A stretch of 64,000 bases of DNA from contig CM055109.1 in the NCBI GenBank assembly GCA_029204225.1, positions 36,218,496 to 36,282,495 on the forward strand, written 5' to 3'. This DNA is from Diphasiastrum complanatum. Lineage: Eukaryota; Streptophyta; Lycopodiopsida; Lycopodiales; Lycopodiaceae. Positions within the stretch are counted from its first letter, which is position 1, and each line of letters begins with the position of its first letter. Position numbers and translations under genes: made by a program. The notes beneath the pieces are model-generated. The model made no database searches and was not told the origin of the DNA. It saw nothing but the letters and a program-made list of their open reading frames with translations. This document shows positions 57,427 to 64,000 of this stretch, in pieces.

Positions 57427-57682
57427 ATGTGCACTTACCAACTTCCTTGAGAAGTTCATTGGTAACATTCATCTTAATCATGTGTAGAGCTTTCTTTGCT
57501 CTCTTGTCATACCTCACTTGATCTTGAGGTGCTTGAGGCCTCTCCGCCACACCTGCAACAATCTCCATCAACTCATTCATCTCCAATAAGGACTCCATCC
57601 TCACCTTCCAAGTAGAGTAGTTGATTGAAGTAAGCCTAAGCCTATCATCGCTCTCCAACATAAAGTCTCCACTTGTATCCAT
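57427..57682 (-). pseudogene. Copia gag N-terminal fragment (A family)
   Basis: From ATG 57682 (MDTSGDFMLESDDRL) the frame matches element A gag: INYSTWKVRMESLLEMNELMEIVAGVAERP and KRAKKALHMIKMNVTNELLKEVGKC. It breaks off at Cys about 85, at 57427, where LTR X begins. This is the gag start of a second A-like element, truncated by rearrangement. Confidence 0.9.
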
Positions 57683-58492
57683 GTTGAAGTGACCTGATCT
57701 CCTCTTTGAACCTGTTCCAATGCACAAAGCACTCTCTTGAATGTCAAAAAATGAACTTAAGAGGAAATCACAAAGATATGGAACCTCTCAAATCTCTTCT
57801 AGCACTTCTAACTAGAAAATCAACACATAGAATAGTGAAATCTTGATCAACCTATGATCTATCCTCAATCTAATGATTCTTGCCACTTCCTAAGATTGAA
57901 ACACACTCAAATAAAGTTCAGTAACTCACAAACTAGAGATCCAATCGAAATTAGAGTTTTGACAAAATCACAAAAAATTGAATATCTCAAATTCTACATG
58001 CAATTTCTAAAAACTTGATATATCTTCTTGTAGCCTCCAATGAGACCTTCATAATGCACAAAAAATCATCTAAGTCCAGTAAACCAAGTGTGAAATCAGA
58101 ATTGATCAAGTATATAACCCTATATTGAGTTTTGACCTGCAAAAGATCAATTCTACACATGCAAAAATGTTAATTTTCGAGTAGAGATCAATCTAGCATG
58201 CTCTAACATTGGTAACTCCTCTAAATCCTTGCTAAAGATGGATGATCCTTTCATAACCTGAAAAACAATAGATCTAATATCATATGAAGGATTTCAGATC
58301 ATTCAAGATCCAATCCATATCCCTAATCTTTGGTTACAATAAGGAGCAAACCAACAATCCTGCCAATGTAGAAAAATCAGCATCTACATACAAAATGAGA
58401 TGCAAACTCTAAGAGATATTGATCAAACATGAACCAAAACATAAAATATAGTTGCTGTCCGTACAATTATAGTACCCTACTGTACTTTAACT
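57683..58492 (-). other. Copia leader remnant
   Basis: AT-rich untranslated leader of the A-like gag fragment. No tRNA-Met primer site remains at its right end, although an LTR-like sequence follows. Confidence 0.5.
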
Positions 58493-58924
58493 GTGTGAAA
58501 CCGAAAATAGCAAAATATGAGCATTCTACACACAAGATTGCAAGATATCATCAAGAGAGTGCACCAATGAGTAGTAGAACCCAAAGAGAACCATGTATAA
58601 TGATGAAATGAGAGAGAGAAGAGAGAAGATGTGTCTCTCCATGAGTTACATCCTTTTATAGAGTTTCCAAACCCTATTTGGCCACTTGGCTTTCCCTCCA
58701 AAATGTAAACCCTACTATTTTTTGGTCTAGATTTAATGTACCCAAAGTTCAAATTTGAATCTCTCTCAAACTCGACTACCAACTTTCCCACACTTTCAAA
58801 AAGTGTTTATTGAATGTATTTTAAACTAATATAACTTCAAAAAGTTTATCTCTAAGTCTAAAATGAGTTTTGGCCTCATATTGACAATTTACCAAAATAT
58901 GACTAAATTAGTTGAAATCTCTCA
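58493..58924 (-). repeat. Probable 5' LTR of the A-like fragment
   Basis: Starts TGTGTGAAACCG and ends AATCTCTCACA. It contains a GAGAGAGA-rich stretch and a TATAGAG site as in other copia LTRs here. Ends are tentative because no partner LTR or target duplication is available. Confidence 0.45.
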
Positions 58925-59085
58925 CATTGATCATTCGTGCCATAATAGTTTTTAGACCGTCAGTTAAGTCTAGAGGAATATTTTCGTAGCATTTAGAAAT
59001 ATCGGTAGCTTTCATTGTGTATATGAGTTTTGATAAGTTAAGATAGAAATCAACAAATGAATCACACTGCCATAGTAGAGAAGTA
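58925..59085 (-). pseudogene. Orphan reverse-transcriptase motif A fragment
   Basis: Minus-strand translation is open for about 50 codons: LLWQCDSFVDFYLNLSKL, then TMKATDISKCYENIPLDL. The TDISKCYENIP segment has the layout of RT motif A (catalytic Asp followed four residues later by an aromatic). It does not match the copia or gypsy versions in this window. It could come from a Penelope-like, group-II-like or other non-LTR reverse transcriptase. Confidence 0.4.
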
Positions 59086-59575
59086 TCCCCATTTAGGACA
59101 CTCTTGTATGTGTTTTATAAGGGAAGATCCTCCTACTTACAAAGTACAAACACAATGGATAACACACTATGGAGAAACCACCCAACCAAGTAGAAGCATC
59201 CAATCAAACTCTAGAAGCCTCACCCCCAAGCTAAGGAACAAGAAGCATGAATTTAGAGTGAGAGCTTGACAATGAATCCAAAACCATGATGACGAGTAGG
59301 GCGAATTTGGACCCAATATATAGAGCCAAAAGCAACCTGGGCACATAGCCATGCATAGCCCTAAATTCCCTATACATAGATTGACCTAGAATAGAGTCCT
59401 AAGCATGGACCAACTATTCATAGAATTGCTATTGATAACTCTACACATGCAAACATTGTCTCATACCTTGTCTAACCTCCATTTAGTGTGTTCTGGGACT
59501 ACAAGGATATTAGTTACTTTTGGGTCACGTCTAGTATGACGTGGCATAACTAATAGCTTGTTTCACTGGATCATT
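59086..59575. other. Non-coding stretch
   Basis: No supported gene or repeat. It borders the truncated end of gypsy fragment H. Confidence 0.4.
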
Positions 59576-60842
59576 TTATCGTTGGGTCTTTGGCAATCCA
59601 ACTATAAACTCCATAGATATGCTTTCCCATTTATTATCAGGGATATCTAACGGATGCAACAAACCACCAGCCTTATGGCATTCAGCCTTTGCTAGTTGAC
59701 AGAGTTTGCATTTAACAACATATGACTCGACATATGGCTTGAACTTTGGCCAATAAAATTCTCTTTTAACCAAGTCCAAAGTCCTGTGTATACCGGGATG
59801 TCTTGCACAAGGTATGTCATGACATTTAAACAAAATCTTACGTTTGAGCTCATCATCACCAGGTACACAAATTTTCTCATTCCGATATAGTAATCCATCT
59901 CGAATGGTAAACTGTTCCACAATCTTCTTATCTTTCTTAGTTAGTTGATCCCCTGTGTTTCTGACTCAACACTATCCACATTTCTTTCGGTCTGAACAAT
60001 GTTCCAAATATGACCAAAATGAGAGTCTGATTCATATTTTCCTCTCAGCAAAAGATATAGATCCGTAGAAATTTGGGTGAATGACAACTCGTTCAGTTCA
60101 CCTATCCGACTAAGAGCATCTGCAACTTGATTAGAGATGCCTCTTATGTAACGGATTTCATGATCGAATTCTTGCATCAATTCAGCCCATCGAGCTTTTC
60201 TCCCTTGAAGATCATGTTGGTTACAAAAATACTTAAGAGACTGGTGATCCGTATACACTACAAATTTACTACCATACAAGTCGTGTCTCCAAGTTTTAAG
60301 TGCATGGATTACAACAAACAAGTGTGTAGTATAAAGCAACTGAGGACCAGTGAATTTTTTGCTCTCAAACGCTAGTGGCCTATCCATTTGTAATAGAACC
60401 GCCCCAACTGCAACATCACTTGCGTCCATTCTCACGACGTAAGATAAATCTGGATTTGCAATTTGTAACATGGGAGCTGAAACAATCATTGTTTTAAGTT
60501 TCTCAAAATATTCATTCAATTCCTTGTTCCAAACAATAGACGGACTAGATTGATTCCTCTTTTTCTTTTTATTAACAAATCCCTTTGTCAAATTATTAAG
60601 AGGTGCTGCTAACTTAGCAGAATCCTCAATAAATCTCTTGAAGAAAAGTGTAAAATCTAATAATGACTTTACTTGCCTCACAGTTCCCAGAATTGGTCAC
60701 TCAATTACAATCTTGGTTTTATCCTTGTCAATCTTGATCCCATTTACAGTGATCTTATGACCAAGATAAAGTAACTCTTGCTTAAAGAATTTACACTTGG
60801 ACTCTTTAGCATAGAGTAACTTCTGGCAAAGTTTCATCAAGA
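59576..60842 (-). pseudogene. Gypsy fragment H: RT end, RNase H, integrase zinc finger
   Basis: Minus-strand: YAKESKCKFFKQELLYLGH (RT thumb, about 60.8 kb), then VKSLLDFTLFFKRFIED. RNase H follows with VVRMDASDVAVGAVLLQ, FVVYTDHQSLKYF and ISNQVADALSR, all acidic residues present. After a frameshift near 59930 comes the H2C2 zinc finger HPGIHRTLDLVKREFYWP ... CKLCQLAK, then the start of integrase WESISMEFIVGLP, cut off at 59576. The sequence style (TDHQSLKYFC, HDIPCARHPG) is that of chromovirus-like gypsy elements, different from the Tat/Athila copy. Copia D inserted at its upstream end. Confidence 0.88.
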
Positions 60843-61367
60843 TGATTTTTAAGAGTTATCAAGATATTACTCTAAGTTTATGCAATTGCTAGATGCACCA
60901 AAGATACAGATACATAGACAAAAATATAGAATAGAGAAGTCCACTAGTGAGTGAGATTTGTTTTGTAAGCAGGATCCACAGAGATCCAAGTAGTCCGCTA
61001 GTAAGCGAGACACTGTTCGTGGGAGAACACCACTTCTCTCATGCCAATACGTTGTGTGGGTCTGTTGTAGTGCTTAAAAAAATAAGAGAATCAATAGATG
61101 ATGTTGTAGCCATTATGCACATATCATTCTAAATTGTCTGATCTCGATTGAATTATTGTCTACTTATTGTTCGTGTATCTCATTCGTTTTTTTTTTTTAT
61201 CTATTTCGCACATAGGTTCAATCTTGTTGATTGCTGAATTAACTTAAACGTAGGTCAGCAATGTCTGTCGACATTTTGGAAGATTGCAGGAATGATATAG
61301 TAGGCAGTGACCAGCAATCATATCCAAACTCCATCCAAATTCATTTGCGTTCGCATTTTTCGCATCA
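60843..61367 (+). repeat. Putative 5' LTR of element D
   Basis: The right end CGCATCA is fixed by the primer site one base downstream. The left end TGATTTTTAAG is where gypsy H homology stops. It has TGAT...ATCA termini and a length of 525 bp. No partner LTR is available for confirmation. Confidence 0.6.
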
Positions 61368-61368
61368 A

Positions 61369-61380
61369 TGGTATCGGAGC
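61369..61380 (+). other. Primer-binding site of element D
   Basis: TGGTATCGGAGC, one change from the standard TGGTATCAGAGC (initiator tRNA-Met). Confidence 0.85.
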
Positions 61381-61491
61381 CACCACGACAAGCTCATATC
61401 CGAGACCTGATATAGCTAAAGAACTATCAGATCTAGGAGGCAAGCATTCAGGACAAAAAACTATTAACAAGTGAGAACACAATTCACAACA

Positions 61492-62340
61492 ATGGCTTCA
61501 ATAAGTAGTATACAATCAAAGATCTATACAATCCTTGACTCAGTCGGGTCGAACTTCTTACCCTGGGTAGATGGCACCGAAGAGATGCCTACAACTACAG
61601 GTAAAGAGCTACGTGAATGGAGAGAGAAGAATGACAAGGCTATAGCCATGTTGTCATCATCCATCAAGAATAGCCTGATGCTTGACCTCGCGACACTCTC
61701 TAATGCAAGAGCGATGTGGGATACATTGCTTACCAGATTTCAGACGAAATCACGCAGCCAGATAATGCTTCTCAAAGATCAACTGACAAATCTACGATGG
61801 GATGACAGAGACCTTATCTCCTTCATCAAAAAGATGAAGGATATGTTCCTTTCATTACACAATTCCAAAATAGAGAATGTAGTATTAGCAGAGAAGCAGC
61901 TCACCTATCTGTTAAGAGCTTTACCAAAATCTTTCTAGACAACTCGAACATTGCTAGCAAAGGATCCAGCTATGACACTCAAAAAGACAGGATTGATATT
62001 CGAGAAGAAGTCGAAGCTCGTGAGCACCTTGATCACAAGGACGTTTCTGATCAAGCTCTCTATGACAGCAAGGAGAAGCCAACAAAACAGTTCAAGCCAA
62101 AGAGGGAGTCAGACCGAAGGCAGGATCGAGACCAGCAAGCAGAGGGAGCTAACAAAGGTGGTTGAAAGAATAAAGAAAAGCCCAAACAGTAGAATGGTGA
62201 CAAGAAGATATGCGTGAGATGCAGATGCGAAAGACATACTGTCGATTTGTGCTGGCTCAGTCCGAAGATTGTGTATCCATTGTCACAAAAAGGGTCATGC
62301 AGCCATGGACTGTTACCAGAACCCAAGAAACAAACAAGCT
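61492..62340 (+). pseudogene. Element D gag with tandem zinc knuckles
   Basis: ATG 61492 (MASISSIQSK) opens a 149-codon gag core: ELREWREKNDKAIAMLSSSI and ARAMWDTLLTRFQ, ending at a TAG after LLRALPKSF. In further frames the Lys/Arg-rich part follows. Two knuckles come next: CVRCRCERHTVDLC, then after a frameshift CIHCHKKGHAAMDC (about 62268-62310). The tandem arrangement matches element C. I start at this ATG and not at the GTG 21 bp earlier. Confidence 0.85.
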
Positions 62341-63748
62341 CAAGACAAATGGGAGAACAATAATAGTTCGTCCTACATTGAAGAGTCAGAAAGCTCAAAG
62401 ATGGGTGAAGAAAGATCGAATTATGAAAATTCGACCGCCTACATCTATGCAACCATATGTGCAGTATCGACACCTGACACACAGGAGGTAATCCCTGATT
62501 CAGGAGCAACCTCACACCTCATTACATCAAGACGAAAAATGTCTGACTTTTGGAGTGTAGATCCATCAAGATTTATTATTCTTGGAGACTGATCGAAACA
62601 TCAAGTGAATGGTATTGGTTCGTTGTGGCTCAACACAAATGGTAGAGACAGACGACTCAAAGATGTTCTGTTTGTACCTACATTGCAGCAGGACTTGCTA
62701 TCAGTTGCAAGAATAACAGATCCTGGGATGCGTGTGACATTTTCACATGAAACATGTCGTTGATGCAAGCACCAGTACATTGATTACACAAGGTAGAAGA
62801 AAAGACAATCTGTATCACTTGAAGGTATGTCTACATGCAGATCAATTGTATCAAACTGATGATGATTCGTCAGATATTCTGTGGCACTGGAGACTATGCC
62901 ATATGAATTCAATGACATTGTATCAAGCAAGCCATCATGGAGCTATCACAAGGGTGAGCATCTCAAATGCAACCAGTTTGATGACCTGTGATGCATGTAT
63001 AAAAGATAAGATGTCACTACTCCTTTTGTCAAGGTCTCCTAAAGAACGACAAAGATTCTGGAGCTAGTACATTTAGACATCTATGGACCTTTTGACGTGA
63101 TCTCAGTAGGAGGCTCGAAGTACTATATCACCTTTATTGATGATTACAGTAAGTTCGTCTGAGGCTACTTCATTCACAATAAATCAAATGCATTTGACAA
63201 GTTCATAGAATATGTGAGCTGTGGGTAGAAAGATGCACAAGAAATAAGGTGAAGCAGATTAGAACAGATCAGGGTGGAGAATACATCTCAAATCGATTCA
63301 CTGATTTCTGCAATGATCGAAAAATCATTCACAAAAAGATAGCATCCTATACACTGCAGCACAATGGTATTGCAGAAAGAAGAACATGACTTTCATGGAA
63401 GCCGTTAGGTGCATGATGGCCTATTTGAAGGCTCCAAGAGTGCTGTGGGCTGAAGTAGTAACTACGGCTGCCTACATTCAGAATAGGACAGGAAAATCGG
63501 GTGTTTCTCACACAACACCACACGAACTATGGTGGGGTAGAAAACCCAATCTAACTCATATTCGAATCTTTGCATGTGCAGCATATGCACATATTCCTGA
63601 CAAGCTTCAAAAGAAGCTTGATGAGAAAATAGAACAAGGATATCTTGTAGGATATGATAATCATTCGTCATACTATAGAATCTATATGCCAGAGACAAAC
63701 ACAATGAAGACAGTCAGAGACATCAAGTTCAATGAGACCAGAACAATG
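62341..63748 (+). pseudogene. Element D protease and integrase
   Basis: Protease VIPDSGATSHLITSRRK near 62490-62540. Pre-integrase reads DILWHWRLCHMNSMTL and CDACIKDKM (62870-63010). Integrase shows LVHLDIYGPFD and FIDDYSKF with stops. After another frameshift a 127-codon open frame (63386-63769) carries the integrase C-terminal region: VLWAEVVTTAAYIQNRTG, TPHELWWGRKPNLTHIRIFACAAYAH and YLVGYDNHSSYYRIYMP. The last codons of that frame already read into the A-type LTR. Confidence 0.85.
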
Positions 63749-64000
63749 TGTGAAAAAATTGGATCTTGAATGGATCTAAACTCCCAAAATACTTAGCTAA
63801 GCAACAACAGCCTACCACTTTTGGAAACCTCTTAAGATCATACACAAAGCCTTGAAGACAATACACAAAGCAATGCTCTCAATGGAGGAAGAAACTATGA
63901 CAATGATCTATTGATCTCTCTCAACAATACAGTAAGTTTCTCCAACATGTTATACTTAGAATTTGCTTTGCATAGGCAGACAGATCATGCTACACAGTAA
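63749..64000. repeat. Partial A-type copia LTR at the window edge
   Basis: TGTGAAAAAATTGGATC starts a copy of the element A LTR inserted in element D. Blocks such as CCTACCACTTTTGGAAA, CTTAAGATCATACACAA and CAATGCTCTCAATGGAGG match the A LTR at about 35.05-35.15 kb, with an internal deletion of about 140 bp near its start. It continues past the window end, so a whole element or a solo LTR cannot be decided. Confidence 0.8.

Larger units (their letters stand above)
60843..63748 (+). mobile_element. Copia element D (decayed), left part
   Basis: Putative 5' LTR, primer site, gag with two zinc knuckles, protease, pre-integrase and integrase in plus orientation. Related to element C (same tandem knuckles, same PDSGATSHL-type protease) and to the Tnt1/Retrofit style. 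It has frameshifts and stops throughout. It is interrupted by an A-type LTR at 63749 near the window edge, so RT and RNase H are outside the window or lost. Confidence 0.85.

Overview
This window is nuclear DNA of a land plant and consists almost entirely of repeats. The evidence is Ty1/copia and Ty3/gypsy LTR retrotransposons primed by plant-type tRNAs (initiator tRNA-Met and tRNA-Asp primer sites), a CACTA (En/Spm) transposase remnant, GT-AG introns of about 80-90 nt, and very long (GA)n/(CA)n/(TA)n microsatellites. I found no bacterial or organellar genes and no convincing host housekeeping gene. The style of the copia elements made me think of a fern or another non-seed plant, but that is an impression, not evidence.

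Layout. 1-5.4 kb: unidentified sequence, a CACTA transposase relic (1.7-2.8 kb), a compound microsatellite field (3.3-4.7 kb) and a cluster of palindromic TCGGA motifs (about 5.0-5.3 kb). 5.6-12.7 kb: a minus-strand copia fragment (E), then a plus-strand copia integrase relic split by a gypsy-like non-autonomous element (F, 7919-12459) with a GATGC target duplication. 12.7-17 kb: unidentified sequence with a 5S-rRNA-like segment, a dispersed repeat (R1), a (TA)n tract and a minisatellite. 17.05-27.14 kb: a decayed plus-strand copia element (C) interrupted by a nearly intact minus-strand copia element (B, 20515-26672, TSD CAAGC). 27.1-34.8 kb: the least explained part, with a 250-codon ORF of unknown family, a long hairpin, and a split minus-strand gene resembling an RNase-H-fold (DDE-like) transposase. 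34843-41273: a structurally perfect copia element (A) with a 1317-codon gag-pol ORF, LTRs in which I see no difference, and TSD ATTGT. 41.3-44.4 kb: a (GA)n tract, the second copy of R1 and unidentified ORF fragments. 44.4-56.7 kb: a second copy (G) of the F family abutting a decayed Tat/Athila-type gypsy element with a tRNA-Asp primer site. 56.8-64 kb: copia LTR and gag pieces, an orphan reverse-transcriptase motif, a second gypsy fragment, another decayed copia element (D), and a partial A-type LTR at the window edge.

How the parts relate. Most elements sit inside other elements, so relative ages can be read: F is younger than the plus-strand integrase relic, B is younger than C, D is younger than gypsy fragment H, and A (LTRs apparently identical) is younger than B (seven LTR differences counted). 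Element A carries every recognisable catalytic motif and is the best candidate for a currently mobile element. The F/G family encodes only a gag-like, zinc-finger-rich protein and shares LTR ends and leader repeats with the gypsy element in the same window, which suggests a non-autonomous/helper relationship. Many stop codons in the old copies look like CGA-to-TGA or TGG-to-TAG/TGA changes, as expected of methylated, decaying repeats.
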